A DNA stretch of 64,000 nucleotides from Streptomyces sp. NBS 14/10 (GCF_002224125.1 NZ_NCSM01000004.1:550130-614129), one strand, 5' to 3'; shown: positions 41,606 through 50,814, numbered from the stretch's first letter. The notes: generated from the letters alone by a model not told the origin. Numbers and translations are program-made.

Positions 41606-42493
41606 CCGCAGCGGGGGGTTGCCGGAGCCCGGCAGGGGGACATGAAGGGGCTCGGTCCAGCGGCTCGGGATCGCGTCCAGCCCGTAGCACGCGCCGGCGA
41701 GACCCCCGGTCACCGCGGCGACGGTGTCGGTGTCACCGCCGAGGTCGATCGCGGCGCGCACCGCCTCCTCGTAACTTCCGGTGGTGCGCAGAGCCCAGAC
41801 GGCGGAGCCCAGACAGGGCCAGACGGCGCCGTTGAACTCGGTGGCCTGATCCGGGTGCCAGCCGCGGTCGAGGACGACGGCGTACCGGTCCCGGTGGTCC
41901 GGGTGCACCAGATCCAGGACGTCCGGGAGCGCCGCGAGCAGGTCGCTGCCGTCGAGTGCGATGCGTACGAGTTCATGGAAGACGGCAGTGCCTTCCCAGG
42001 CGGCCCGGTCGCCATGGGTGAGAGCGGCGATGCGGCGGGCGGCGTCCATGGTGGCCTGCTGTCCGTCGCGGGCGTAGCGGACCGCCGAGGTGGACGCCCG
42101 CATCAGCGAGCCGTTGCCGGCCGCCCGCAGATTGACCTGGAAGTGGACGGCCGCGGCCAGGTCCCAGGGCAGACCGTTGGTCAGCACGTCTTCGGTCTGC
42201 AGGCCGATGTCCTTGGGCCCGGCCGCGGCCCACCGCTGAAAGCGGGCGAAGATGTCCGGCAGGTCCAGCTCGCCCCGCTCGATCAAGGACTCCGCGACCA
42301 GGACCGCCATCTGTGTGTCGTCCGTGGCCTCGCCCGGATCCCAGCCGCCGCCCCCGCACATCTCGCCACCGACACCGCACGCCGGGAACCGGGCGGAGAA
42401 CGCTCCCGCCGGGCCGAACTCGAACGGGGCTCCCAGCGCGTCGCCCACCGCCGCGCCGACGACCACACCGGCCGCCTGTTCCTTCCCACTCAC
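41543..42493 (-). CDS. ADP-ribosylglycohydrolase (DraG/ARH-like)
   Basis: 316 residues, all-alpha ADP-ribosylglycohydrolase fold. GVVVGAAVGDALGAPFEF opens the protein, WDPGEATDDTQMAVLVAESL supplies the first metal-binding residues (TDDTQ) and AAIDLGGDTDTVAAVTGGLAGACYG the second (GGDTD). Enzymes of this family remove ADP-ribose from proteins, DNA or small molecules using two Mg ions. GTG 42493. The 3' end overlaps the SARP tail by 63 bp on the opposite strand. No ART or macro-domain partner is adjacent. It may be unrelated to the clusters on either side. Confidence 0.9.
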   Translation of the reverse strand: MSGKEQAAGVVVGAAVGDALGAPFEFGPAGAFSARFPACGVGGEMCGGGGWDPGEATDDTQMAVLVAESLIERGELDLPDIFARFQRWAAAGPKDIGLQTEDVLTNGLPWDLAAAVHFQVNLRAAGNGSLMRASTSAVRYARDGQQATMDAARRIAALTHGDRAAWEGTAVFHELVRIALDGSDLLAALPDVLDLVHPDHRDRYAVVLDRGWHPDQATEFNGAVWPCLGSAVWALRTTGSYEEAVRAAIDLGGDTDTVAAVTGGLAGACYGLDAIPSRWTEPLHVPLPGSGNPPLRLPELLGLAHRLVAHRWQKTR

Positions 42494-42568
42494 GTGATCA
42501 GACTACTCAGGCCGAAGGGTGTGGTGTTCGCGCCGAAGAGCGCGGTGTGCAAGACGGATGCCGCCGCA

Positions 42569-42598
42569 TATGTACGAACCCGGGGCGATCTTATGTAC
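42569..42598. promoter_or_regulatory. Two TATGTAC direct repeats in an AT-rich promoter region
   Basis: TATGTAC at 42569-42575 and again at 42592-42598, 23 bp apart start to start, in the most AT-rich part of this neighbourhood, about 115-145 bp upstream of the first gene of the four-gene unknown operon. A two-turn spacing suits a dimeric activator; one copy could also be a -10 element. Confidence 0.4.
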
Positions 42599-42712
42599 TG
42601 AATTCACATAGGACTCACTCATCCGGAATACATGCATCCCGCCGCTATGTCCGTTACCGCGCCCTATCATCGCCACTGGTTCGGTAATTCGCTTGAGACT
42701 GACGGGGGAAGC

Positions 42713-45253
42713 GTGACACTGACCGATCATCAAGCATGGACACCCATCTCCCCATTCCGCTCCGAAGAGCGGGGGAGCGTGTCCGACGAGGAAGAATGGA
42801 CCGAGGCGCCGTCCGCGTCGTATCTGGACAGCCCGTTCAGAGGCGCCGCCCGGGACACCGGGCGCGGGCCCGTGGACGCGCACAGCGAGGCGGTGCGCGA
42901 ACTGCTCGCCGAGCTCTACTCGGACGAGATGGAAGAAGCCCTCTCCGAACTGCTCGAGGAGACCGCGGCGTTACACGCCGAGCACGCGGCCGCCCTCGTG
43001 GGCGCCTCGGCCTCGGAGGCGGCGGAGCAGCCGGTGCGCGAGCGGCTGGAGGCGCTGGCCGATCAGGCGGAGCGGTACCTGGAGGCGCTGGCCGAGGCCG
43101 CCGGGGAGGCGGATACGCGTTCGCTCACCGAGGCCGAGCTGGAGAGCGTCTTCGAGTCGGTGGCGCCACCGGCCGCGCTGGGGGAGTCGCCCGCCTTCGA
43201 GCAGTTCTTCGGGGCGCTGAAGAACTTCGCGAAGAAGGCCGTGAGCGGCGCCGTGAATCTGGCGAAGAAGGGCGTCCAGGCCGTCAAGACGGGTGTGCAG
43301 GCGGTGGCCAAGGTGATGCCCATCGGGCTGATCCTGCGCCAGCTGCGCCCGATCGTCCAGCCGCTGCTGACGCGGGTGCTGAAGATCGGCATCGGCCGGC
43401 TGCCCGCCCCGGTCCGCCCGATCGCCACCCAACTCGCCCGCCAGTTGCTGCGCGAGGCGCCGATGACGGAGGCCGAGGAGGCCGAAGCGTCCGAGTCGGC
43501 CGAGAGCCACACCCCGGCCGCCCAGGCGCTCGGCGCGGAGCCGACGCCCGCCGCCCTGCTCAGCCTGGAACTCGCGGGGGCCACCGCCGGTCTGCTGCTG
43601 GCGCGCGACGAGAGCGAGGGCGAGGCATGGGCCGCGGAGGCGGCGCAGTCCCTGTCCGGCGGGGCGGGCGAGGCGTACGGGCAGCAGAGCCCGGCCGCCG
43701 AGGCCGAGGCGCTGGCCGAGGCCCGGGAGCGGTTCACCGAGGCGCTGAGCCGGCTGCCGGACGGCGGTGACCCGCGGCCCGCGCTGGAGGAGTTCCTGCC
43801 GGTGGTGATGGCCGCGCTGCCCATCGTGCGCAAGATCATCCAGATCGCCGGCCGGCAGAACGTCGTCGGGGCGCTGTCCAATCTGCTCGCCGCGCTCATC
43901 GGCAAGTTCACCGGGCCGCGCAACGCCCGCATCCTGGCCACGGCGATCGCGGACACCGGCCTCAAGCTCCTCAGCCTGGAGACCGCCGCGGAGGCGCCGG
44001 AGCGGCTGGCGGCGAGCGCGCTCGCCGCCACCGCCGAGGACACCGTACGGCAGCTCGCCCAGCTCCCCACCGAGGAGTTGGAGGACCCGGTGCGCCTCGA
44101 GGTCGCCGCGGGCAAGGCGTTCAACGTCGCCGCCGCCGCGAACATCCCCTCCACCCTCCTGCGCGAGGACCTGGAGGAGACGGAGGCCCGCGGGGTGAAG
44201 GGCATGTGGGTGCCGCTGCCGCGCGGCGCCAAGGGACAGCTCCGCTACAAGAAGTACTCGCGCGTCTTCGAGGTGGAGGTCGGCGCCAAACAGGCCGCCA
44301 CGCTGCGCACCGGCGGCGGGACACCGCTGGCCACGGTGTTGCGCGACCAGTTCCGGGTGCGCGCCTTCCCGGTCCGGCTGAAGATCCATCTGTACGAGGC
44401 CGGCGCCCACACCTGGGCGCGCCAGATCCAGGCCGCCGAGCAGCGCGGCGCCGGCCGCGGCGGCGCCCGGCTGCTCGCCCTGCTCCCGCTCACCCGGCAG
44501 GCCGCCGACTCGCTCCTCGGCCACCCAGGGCTCGGTATGGCGCAGGTCCCGAAAGTCGTCAAGGGGCGCCAACTGCCCAGGGGAGTACGGCTGTACGGCA
44601 TCGAGCTCGCCGACCGGCAGGCGGGCGCGGACCCGGCCCGGGCCGCGGGTGGTGGCGCGGAGGCGCCCGAACAGCTGCGCAGGCCCACCGAGGCGCGGGT
44701 CACCGTGGACGCCCGGGCCGGCCAGGAGAGTCTGACCATCGCGCTCCACCTGGCCGAGGAGCGGGCGCAGGACATCCTGCGGTCGGCGGGCACACCGCCC
44801 GCCGTGGGCCCCTTCCTCGGCGCTCTCGCCTCCGCGCTGGCCGAGTCCACGGCGACGGCGCTGCTCGGCGGCGAGGGCCGGAGCGTGCGGGTGTTCCGCG
44901 AGGCGCATGAGCAGTCCTCCCATCTGTCCCCGGCGGACGAGGGCGAGGAGTTGGTCTCGTCGCTCCCGCCACGGCTGCGCGAGGCCATCGCGGAGGGGCT
45001 GAAGCGGGCGGCGGGCCAGGCGTTGGCGCAGTACTTCAAGGGCCGTGTCGACGAGTTCGTCCGCGCGCTGCAGGATCCGCGGGACGGGGTCACACTGGTC
45101 GTCACCCTGCCCGGTGCCCCGCTGGTCGGGATCGTCACCGGCATCCTGGGGCGCCGGCTGCCCTCCCGGTCCGAGGTGTCCCGGGCCATCGGCGCGCTCG
45201 CCGCCGAGCCCGCCGCCAAGGTGGAGGTCAAGGCGGGCCGCCACCGTGGTTGA
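42713..45253 (+). CDS. Large acidic protein with SPF motifs and a central cationic amphipathic block (unknown operon, gene 1)
   Basis: 846 residues, no signal peptide. The N-terminal ~160 residues are acidic and low-complexity, with two S-P-F motifs (TPISPFRSEE and SYLDSPFRGA) and repeated Glu/Ala helices. Residues ~165-249 are strongly cationic and amphipathic: FFGALKNFAKKAVSGAVNLA, KKGVQAVKTGVQAVAKVMPI, GLILRQLRPIVQPLLTRVL. This could embed in or permeabilise membranes. The rest is mostly helical, with RKIIQIAGRQNVVGALSNLL, then a beta-rich part (~500-680) and a helical tail. From memory, proteins with acidic leaders followed by FFG.L..LAKKA blocks occur in many bacteria without known function. 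GTG 42713 follows GGGGGAAG; ATG 42632 is possible. Its stop overlaps gene 2. Confidence 0.75.
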   Translation: MTLTDHQAWTPISPFRSEERGSVSDEEEWTEAPSASYLDSPFRGAARDTGRGPVDAHSEAVRELLAELYSDEMEEALSELLEETAALHAEHAAALVGASASEAAEQPVRERLEALADQAERYLEALAEAAGEADTRSLTEAELESVFESVAPPAALGESPAFEQFFGALKNFAKKAVSGAVNLAKKGVQAVKTGVQAVAKVMPIGLILRQLRPIVQPLLTRVLKIGIGRLPAPVRPIATQLARQLLREAPMTEAEEAEASESAESHTPAAQALGAEPTPAALLSLELAGATAGLLLARDESEGEAWAAEAAQSLSGGAGEAYGQQSPAAEAEALAEARERFTEALSRLPDGGDPRPALEEFLPVVMAALPIVRKIIQIAGRQNVVGALSNLLAALIGKFTGPRNARILATAIADTGLKLLSLETAAEAPERLAASALAATAEDTVRQLAQLPTEELEDPVRLEVAAGKAFNVAAAANIPSTLLREDLEETEARGVKGMWVPLPRGAKGQLRYKKYSRVFEVEVGAKQAATLRTGGGTPLATVLRDQFRVRAFPVRLKIHLYEAGAHTWARQIQAAEQRGAGRGGARLLALLPLTRQAADSLLGHPGLGMAQVPKVVKGRQLPRGVRLYGIELADRQAGADPARAAGGGAEAPEQLRRPTEARVTVDARAGQESLTIALHLAEERAQDILRSAGTPPAVGPFLGALASALAESTATALLGGEGRSVRVFREAHEQSSHLSPADEGEELVSSLPPRLREAIAEGLKRAAGQALAQYFKGRVDEFVRALQDPRDGVTLVVTLPGAPLVGIVTGILGRRLPSRSEVSRAIGALAAEPAAKVEVKAGRHRG

Positions 45254-46607
45254 CACGCTCCGGCCGAGACCCAGAGCGGTACCGGTCGAGGCGCCCCCGC
45301 AACCCGCCGACACCGCCGCTGCCGACGACACCGCCACAGCCACCGCAGCGCAGGAGGGACCGGACACGGCGGCGCTGCGTGTCCAGACCGCCCGGCAGCT
45401 CGCACACTGGACCGCCGCCACCGAGGGGCTGGCCCAGCCGGAGAACTTCGCTTCGGCGGCGGCCTGGGCCTCGCTGGAACACCGGCTCGGCCTCGCCCTG
45501 CGCTCCGAACTCCAGCGCGCCGTGGACCGGCTGCGTCCGAAGACACGCGCGCTCGCGGGCGCGCTGGCCCGGGCCCGTACGGTTGAGGAAGTGCAGGCCG
45601 TGCGCCGGGGCGTGGTGGCGGTGCGCCGCGACATCCAGCGGGTGGAGACCGTCGCCGACTTCTACGGCGACGCCGTCAACACCCGTACCGGGCAGCGGCT
45701 GGCCGCACTGCTGCGCGCCTGCGACTATCTCGCCGTCCGCAGCATGACGGCGGTCCTGCCGCGCCTCGGGCAGCCCGTGCCCGAAGTGCTCAGCTACATC
45801 GACAAGGGGATGGGGGCCTCGATCCTCCGCGCGGGGGTGCGGCTGTGGGATCCGGCGGCGATCAGCCCGGTGGCCGCCATCAAGATCACCCGGCACAATC
45901 TGCTCCGGCCGACCGCGCTCATCCACGAGACCGGCCACCAGGTCGCGTTCCAGCTCGGCTGGAACGAGGAACTGGCCCGCGCCCTGCACACCGCCGCCCG
46001 CCCGGGCGGCGAGGACGTCGCCGACGCCTGGGCGCGGTGGGCGCAGGAGATCGCCGCGGACGCGTACGCCTTCGCGCACACCGGCTACGCGGCGCTGGCC
46101 GCCCTGCACGACGTCATCGCGGGACCGCCGCAGGCCGTGACCACCATCCTGGTGGGCGACCCGCATCCGCCCGCGTATCTGCGCGTCCTGCTCGGCGCCG
46201 CGATGTGCCGCGACTGGTACGGCAGCGGGCCCTGGGACGACATGGAGCGCGCCTGGCTGCGCTCGTACCCGCTCGACGACCTGCCGACGGAGCGCCGGGA
46301 CGCGCTGCGGCGGGCCGTACCGGTGATCCCCCGGCTGGCGCGGGCGTGTCTGCGCCAGTCCGCGTCCGCCTTCCGCGGACGGCCGCTCGCGGAGCTGCTG
46401 GACCCCGGCCGGGTGTCGCCCGGCGAGCTGGCCGCCCTGGCCCGACGCGGCGGGCCCGCGCTCTACACATCCGACTACTGGGCCGATGCGGAACCACTCC
46501 GGATTCTCGCCCTGGGCTGCCTGCGGCTGTCACTCGACGGCCCGGACGCACAGCAGGCACGCGCGGAGTTCGAGAACTGGCTGCTGGCCCTCGGCAGGAA
46601 AGGCTGA
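45246..46607 (+). CDS. Predicted zinc metallopeptidase, HExxH (unknown operon, gene 2)
   Basis: 453 residues. The key motif is LIHETGHQVAF (H227-E228-xx-H231) followed 37 residues later by WAQEIAADAYAF, giving a third ligand Glu (E268) with the adjacent Ala-Asp typical of gluzincin-like sites. The N-terminus (~1-45) is Pro/Ala-rich; residues 50-200 are helical (TARQLAHWTAATEGL, VEEVQAVRRGVVAVRRDIQ); the C-terminal 150 residues are helical as well. There is no signal peptide or membrane helix, so either it acts inside the cell or it leaves by a non-Sec route. GTG 45246 overlaps the gene 1 stop by 8 bases, and gene 3 begins 2 bases after its own stop. Possible target: processing of the gene 1 product. 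Confidence 0.72.
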   Translation: MVDTLRPRPRAVPVEAPPQPADTAAADDTATATAAQEGPDTAALRVQTARQLAHWTAATEGLAQPENFASAAAWASLEHRLGLALRSELQRAVDRLRPKTRALAGALARARTVEEVQAVRRGVVAVRRDIQRVETVADFYGDAVNTRTGQRLAALLRACDYLAVRSMTAVLPRLGQPVPEVLSYIDKGMGASILRAGVRLWDPAAISPVAAIKITRHNLLRPTALIHETGHQVAFQLGWNEELARALHTAARPGGEDVADAWARWAQEIAADAYAFAHTGYAALAALHDVIAGPPQAVTTILVGDPHPPAYLRVLLGAAMCRDWYGSGPWDDMERAWLRSYPLDDLPTERRDALRRAVPVIPRLARACLRQSASAFRGRPLAELLDPGRVSPGELAALARRGGPALYTSDYWADAEPLRILALGCLRLSLDGPDAQQARAEFENWLLALGRKG

Positions 46608-46609
46608 CC

Positions 46610-47209
46610 ATGACCAACACGAACACACCCAAACCGATCGCCGGCACCACCAAATCGATCGAGTCGGGCAATGCCATAGCCGTCGTGGCCGAACCGGCCC
46701 CCAACCCGCTCCAGCAGCTCGTCGACCAGCTGCTTCTGCTGCCGCGGCGGCTGGCCCGGCAGGAGCTCACCGATGAGGAGAAGCTGGGCGCGGCCTCGTT
46801 CAACTCCCTGTACGCCGAGTTCCTGACCGCGCACGACGCCATCGCCGGGCGCAAGCCGACACCCGCGTATCCGCCGTTCGCCACCCGCTGGAGCGACGCG
46901 GTCGAGTTGCAGGCGCAGGTCATCACGCATGTGGTGAACTCACCGTCGAAGTCGGAGGCGTTCAAGGTCTCGATCAGGATCGACGGGGTGGAGAAGTACA
47001 CCTACCCGGGCGGGCAGAAGCCCACCGTGGCCCCGGGCGGCTATCTCGTGACCCCCGTGAGCATCCCGAAAGGGCCCGGCCCCTTCGCCGTCACCGGCAG
47101 CGTCGTCTACAAGGACACGGCGGGCGAGACACGGACGTACAGCCCGGACACGACCGTCTCCCGCCGCAGGCTCTCCCTGTCCGCCGATGTCCTGACTCCC
47201 GAGAGGTGA
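46610..47209 (+). CDS. Unknown protein with C-terminal beta-sandwich-like domain (unknown operon, gene 3)
   Basis: 199 residues. The first ~40 are Thr/Pro-rich and disordered. Residues 40-95 form helices (NPLQQLVDQLLLLPRRLARQELTDEEKLGA, SFNSLYAEFLTAHDAIAGR). Residues 105-199 look like paired beta strands of an Ig- or C2-like fold: AVELQAQVITHVVN, FKVSIRIDGVEKYTYPGG, GPFAVTGSVVYKDTAGETRTY. No catalytic motif, signal peptide or Cys. ATG 46610 starts 2 bases after the protease stop, so it is co-translated. A structural or binding subunit for the large proteins on each side is plausible; no family is recognised. Confidence 0.68.
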   Translation: MTNTNTPKPIAGTTKSIESGNAIAVVAEPAPNPLQQLVDQLLLLPRRLARQELTDEEKLGAASFNSLYAEFLTAHDAIAGRKPTPAYPPFATRWSDAVELQAQVITHVVNSPSKSEAFKVSIRIDGVEKYTYPGGQKPTVAPGGYLVTPVSIPKGPGPFAVTGSVVYKDTAGETRTYSPDTTVSRRRLSLSADVLTPER

Positions 47210-47216
47210 CCGACCC

Positions 47217-48446
47217 GTGTTTATGCAACTCGCCGGCGCCCTGCTGGCGGCTTCCCAGCCCAAGAAGACATTCGCGCAGGTGGCGGAGTTCATCTCGCGG
47301 CAGACGGCGGGCGATCTGGCCTCGCTGGTCGAGGCGACCTGGCAGCAGAAGAGCGAGTCCTTCCCCGTACGGGACCCCGCGTACGCCCGCGAGGCCCAGG
47401 AGAACGCGAGACGAGTGCTGACGAGCTTCCAGGGCACCGAACTGCCGCTGCCGGAGAAGACCGACCATCTCGTCTACGCCTACATGCTGGAGAACACCCG
47501 GATCCTGGAGATCTTCCGCCGCATCCTGGTGTCCTTCTTCAACACGGAGAACTTCAACACACCGTCCGCCGAGACCCTGCAGTGGCTGGACCAGACCGAG
47601 CGGCTGTTCTTCCGCGACCCCGGCCCGTTCTCCGTGCTCGCCGTCACCGGCGAGCTGCGGCCCGACGCGGACGCCGTCCGGCGCAACGCCTACCACCGGC
47701 TGCTCGGGCTCGATCTGAACCACGGCCGGGCCGGTAAGCCCGGGGCGTATCCGTACCACCGCACCGATGTCGCCAACAACCGCTTCCCGGTGCTCTTCGG
47801 GCAGCTGCTGGAGGAGGTGTCCATCGGCATCCAGCACTCCAGCAACACCTCGGGCGCCAATCCGACGGACGACTTCCGCATCCAGGACCTGGTCCAGGAG
47901 ATCGGGGACGTCATGCTGGACCGGCGCGGCCCCTCGCAGGCGGGTCTCGCGCACGAGGAGTTCGTCGCGGTGACCTTCCTGTCCTGGCTGCACCTGGCGG
48001 TCAGCTGGGAGAGCCCGGTGGTGCGGGACCTGCGGGCCACCGCCAGCACCCCGCATGAGCGGCTGCGGCGGCTCGGCGCCCGGGTCAAGCTGGACGCACA
48101 CCAGGACTCGCGGTCGTTCCTGCAACTCGGGCCGGATGTCTCGCTGCTGCTGTACTCGATCGAGCGGAGGCTGGAGCCGACCCAGCAGCCGGAGTACTTC
48201 TACACCCGCGGTTCGCAGCTGCGCCCGGTCATGGACCGGATCATCCACCACTGGTCCCATGTCACCGGCACCAACATCCGCTCCCGCGCCACCCGTCTGG
48301 ACCCCGGCACCGTACGGGCGCTCGGCAACGCGAGCGTGATCGCCTCGGCACCCGCGGCGGTGGGCACCGGGGCGTCGGGCAGCCTCCACGGCGCGGCGAT
48401 GCCCGCCGCGCGCAGCGGCGTCAAGGACCCGATGCCGCTGCGCTGA
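47217..48446 (+). CDS. Conserved-looking protein of unknown function (unknown operon, gene 4)
   Basis: 409 residues, soluble and mainly helical. Distinctive segments are LVYAYMLENTRILEIFRRIL, FNTENFNTPSAETLQWLDQTERLFF, the His/Asn-rich NAYHRLLGLDLNHGRAG, GQLLEEVSIGIQHSSNTSG and DLVQEIGDVMLDRRGPS. Clustered His, Asn and Glu residues in the middle (residues ~155-250) could form a metal or cofactor site, but no named motif matches. The C-terminal 60 residues are Ala/Gly-rich and probably disordered. GTG 47217 lies 8 bases after GAGAGGTGA and 7 bases after the gene 3 stop. The operon ends here at the 48466-48503 hairpin. Confidence 0.7.
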   Translation: MFMQLAGALLAASQPKKTFAQVAEFISRQTAGDLASLVEATWQQKSESFPVRDPAYAREAQENARRVLTSFQGTELPLPEKTDHLVYAYMLENTRILEIFRRILVSFFNTENFNTPSAETLQWLDQTERLFFRDPGPFSVLAVTGELRPDADAVRRNAYHRLLGLDLNHGRAGKPGAYPYHRTDVANNRFPVLFGQLLEEVSIGIQHSSNTSGANPTDDFRIQDLVQEIGDVMLDRRGPSQAGLAHEEFVAVTFLSWLHLAVSWESPVVRDLRATASTPHERLRRLGARVKLDAHQDSRSFLQLGPDVSLLLYSIERRLEPTQQPEYFYTRGSQLRPVMDRIIHHWSHVTGTNIRSRATRLDPGTVRALGNASVIASAPAAVGTGASGSLHGAAMPAARSGVKDPMPLR

Positions 48447-48465
48447 GCGTGGTGCGGCGGACGAC

Positions 48466-48503
48466 GGGTGCGGCTCCGGACGGCGATGTCCGGGGCCGCA
48501 CCC
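48466..48503. terminator. 15-bp-stem hairpin between convergent genes
   Basis: GGGTGCGGCTCCGGA and TCCGGGGCCGCACCC pair along 15 positions with one wobble and an 8-base loop (CGGCGATG). It lies 19 bp after gene 4 of the unknown operon and 15 bp from the gnd stop, so it probably serves both strands. Confidence 0.82.
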
Positions 48504-48518
48504 GGGGTGCGCTGAGGT

Positions 48519-49976
48519 TCAGCCGGTGGTCTCCGGGCGGTCGGGGTGGGACCAGTGGGTGTGGAAGGTGCCGGGGCGGTCGGTGCGCCGGTAGGTGTGG
48601 GCGCCGAAGTAGTCGCGCTGGCCCTGGAGAAGCGCGGCCGGCAGGCGGTCGGCGCGCAGGGTGTCGTAGTAGGCGAGGGCCGTGGAGAAGGCGGGGGCGG
48701 GGATGCCGCGGCGGGCGGCGGAGGCCACGATCTCGCGCCAGGGCACCTGGGCGTCGGTGATCTCCGCGGTGAAGGTCTTCTCGCCGACCAGGCTGACCAG
48801 CTCCGGATCGGCGGCGTACGCGGCGCGGATACGGTCCAGGAAGGAGGCGCGGATGATGCAACCGCCGCGCCAGATCCGGGCGACCGCTCCCAGGTCGATC
48901 TTCCAGCCGTACTCGGCCGCCGCGTCCTGGATCATCTTCCAGCCCTGGTCGTACGCGATGACCTTGGAGGCGTACAGGGCGTGCTCGACCTGTGCGGTGA
49001 ACCGCGCGGCCTCGGAGCGGCTGAGCGGCGGTGTGGTGCCGCCGGGCAGACCGCGGTAGGCGGCGCGCAGCCCGGCCTGGCCGGAGGCGGCGCGGGCGAA
49101 GGTGGCCTGGGCGATGGCCGTGACGGGGGAGGCCAGGTCGAGGGCGGTCTGCACGGTCCAGCGGCCGGTGCCCTTCTGGCCCGCGGCGTCGGCGACGACG
49201 TCGACGAAGGGGCCGCCGGTGTCGGCGTCGGTGTGGGCGAGGACCTCGGCGGTGATCTCGATCAGATAGGAGCCGAGCCGGCCCTCGTTCCAGCTGCGGA
49301 AGATGTCCGCGATCTCGGCCGGGGTGTATCCCGCGACCTGGCGGAGCAGGTCGTACGCCTCGGCGATGAGCTGCATATCGGCGTACTCGATGCCGTTGTG
49401 GACCATCTTGACGAAGTGTCCGGCACCGTCGGTGCCGATATGGGTGGCACATGGCTCGCCGTCGATCTTCGCGCTGATGGCCTCGAACATCGGGCCGAGG
49501 ACGCCGTACGACTCCGCCGAGCCGCCGACCATGATGGACGGGCCGTTGAGGGCGCCCTCCTCGCCGCCGGAGATGCCGGCGCCGACGAAGTGGAGGCCGC
49601 GCTCGCGCAGCGCCGCCTCGCGGCGGCGGGTGTCGCTGAAGTGGGCGTTGCCCCCGTCGATAATCATGTCGCCGGGCTCGAGCAGCGGGGCGAACTCGTC
49701 GATGACGGCGTCGGTGGCCGCGCCCGCCTGCACCATGATCACCAGACGGCGGGGGCGCTCCAGAGCGGCCACGAACTCCTCCGCCGTCTTGGCCGGAACG
49801 AAGGTGCCCTCGTGGCCGAACTCCTCGATGAGGGCGTGGACGCGGTTCACGGAGCGGTTGTGGACGGCGACGGGGTAGCCGTGGCGGGCGAAGTTGCGGG
49901 CCAGGTTGCGGCCCATGACTCCCAGGCCGGTGACGCCGAGAGAACCGAGAGAACCGAGAGAACCGGACGTGTTCAT
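48519..49976 (-). CDS. gnd: 6-phosphogluconate dehydrogenase, decarboxylating
   Basis: 485 residues, the long NADP-type enzyme of the oxidative pentose phosphate pathway (6-phosphogluconate to ribulose 5-phosphate plus CO2). The Rossmann start GVTGLGVMGRNLARNFARHG, DGGNAHFSDTRRREAALRERGLHFVGAGISGGEEGA (substrate loop), GTDGAGHFVKMVHNGIEYADMQLI with catalytic Lys, and the tail FGAHTYRRTDRPGTFHTHW are all present. The N-terminus has GSLGSLGSLG from a 9-bp repeat ahead of the conserved fold. ATG 49976. It is monocistronic. Streptomyces often have a second, shorter gnd; this is the E. coli-like form. Confidence 0.93.
   Translation of the reverse strand: MNTSGSLGSLGSLGVTGLGVMGRNLARNFARHGYPVAVHNRSVNRVHALIEEFGHEGTFVPAKTAEEFVAALERPRRLVIMVQAGAATDAVIDEFAPLLEPGDMIIDGGNAHFSDTRRREAALRERGLHFVGAGISGGEEGALNGPSIMVGGSAESYGVLGPMFEAISAKIDGEPCATHIGTDGAGHFVKMVHNGIEYADMQLIAEAYDLLRQVAGYTPAEIADIFRSWNEGRLGSYLIEITAEVLAHTDADTGGPFVDVVADAAGQKGTGRWTVQTALDLASPVTAIAQATFARAASGQAGLRAAYRGLPGGTTPPLSRSEAARFTAQVEHALYASKVIAYDQGWKMIQDAAAEYGWKIDLGAVARIWRGGCIIRASFLDRIRAAYAADPELVSLVGEKTFTAEITDAQVPWREIVASAARRGIPAPAFSTALAYYDTLRADRLPAALLQGQRDYFGAHTYRRTDRPGTFHTHWSHPDRPETTG
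49936..49962. repeat. Three 9-bp tandem units near the gnd start
   Basis: CCGAGAGAA three times in a row (49936-49944, 49945-49953, 49954-49962), encoding repeated Gly-Ser-Leu triplets just before the Rossmann fold. Confidence 0.85.
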
Positions 49977-50157
49977 GGGGCAGTTCCTTGACTGTGGCGG
50001 GTGGTCAGGGCGCGGGCGATCCCGTGACAGCAGATACGCAGCGGCGGCCGGGACGTTTCAATGCCGACGCCGCAGCACCGGCCCCGCCCCGGATCACCCC
50101 ACGGACCTGGGATAATGTGCGCTCTGTCCCGGGCCTACCCCTTGACAGTCGGAGCAC

Positions 50158-50745
50158 ATGATGAGTGGCGAAAGCGGCACCTTCTCCCAGCGCGTATCCC
50201 GCCTCGGGGAGCGGCGGCGGGCCCAGTACGCGCCGCTGTTCGACGGCCGGCCCGAGGTCGCGATCGCCAATACGCAACTCCTGCCCGACCAGGCCATCCA
50301 GCTGGCCACCGCCTACGGCTACCGCTACGCCCGCACCCTGGGCAAAAAGTCCGTCCGCCGGCGGATCTTCGTCCCCGACCCCGACCCGGCGGTACGGTTC
50401 GAGGCGCTGCCGCCCGGTACGCCCTGGGAGGTGGCCGAGGCGCACCCGGCGTTCCACGGGCGCAGCGCCCGCGCCGCCCGCAACCACGCCGCGATGATCA
50501 AGGGCGAGCGCAAGCTGGTCAAGCTGGTGCCGGTCATGGCGGTGGTACTGCTGGGCGTCGTCGGGATGGTCGTACAGGCCATCGTCACCGACAAGATGGT
50601 GTTGCTGGTCCCCGCCACCTTCTTCACCCTCCTGGAGGTGGCCTTGGTGGCCATGATCCGGGCCGGATTCCGTAAACAACGCCAATTGGAAGCGGCGGCC
50701 GAGCGATTGGTGCGAGAGTTTCCCCCACACGGCTTCGCGCCGTGA
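50158..50745 (+). CDS. Membrane protein of unknown function
   Basis: 195 residues. The N-terminal soluble part (~1-115; QYAPLFDGRPEVAIANTQLL, AIQLATAYGYRYARTLGKKSVRRRIFVPDP) precedes two transmembrane helices (LVPVMAVVLLGVVGMVVQAIV and VLLVPATFFTLLEVALVAMI) and a basic cytoplasmic tail (FRKQRQLEAAAERLVREF). ATG 50158, with a second ATG at 50161, after GGAGC. It is divergent from gnd with 181 bp between, and 69 bp upstream of the methyltransferase. No family is recognised. Confidence 0.78.
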   Translation: MMSGESGTFSQRVSRLGERRRAQYAPLFDGRPEVAIANTQLLPDQAIQLATAYGYRYARTLGKKSVRRRIFVPDPDPAVRFEALPPGTPWEVAEAHPAFHGRSARAARNHAAMIKGERKLVKLVPVMAVVLLGVVGMVVQAIVTDKMVLLVPATFFTLLEVALVAMIRAGFRKQRQLEAAAERLVREFPPHGFAP

Positions 50746-50814
50746 CCTTGTGATGTGGGCGGACCGGACCGCGACATCGCGCAGTCGACAGAACGGAGAG
50801 GGGCACTGTCCCGG

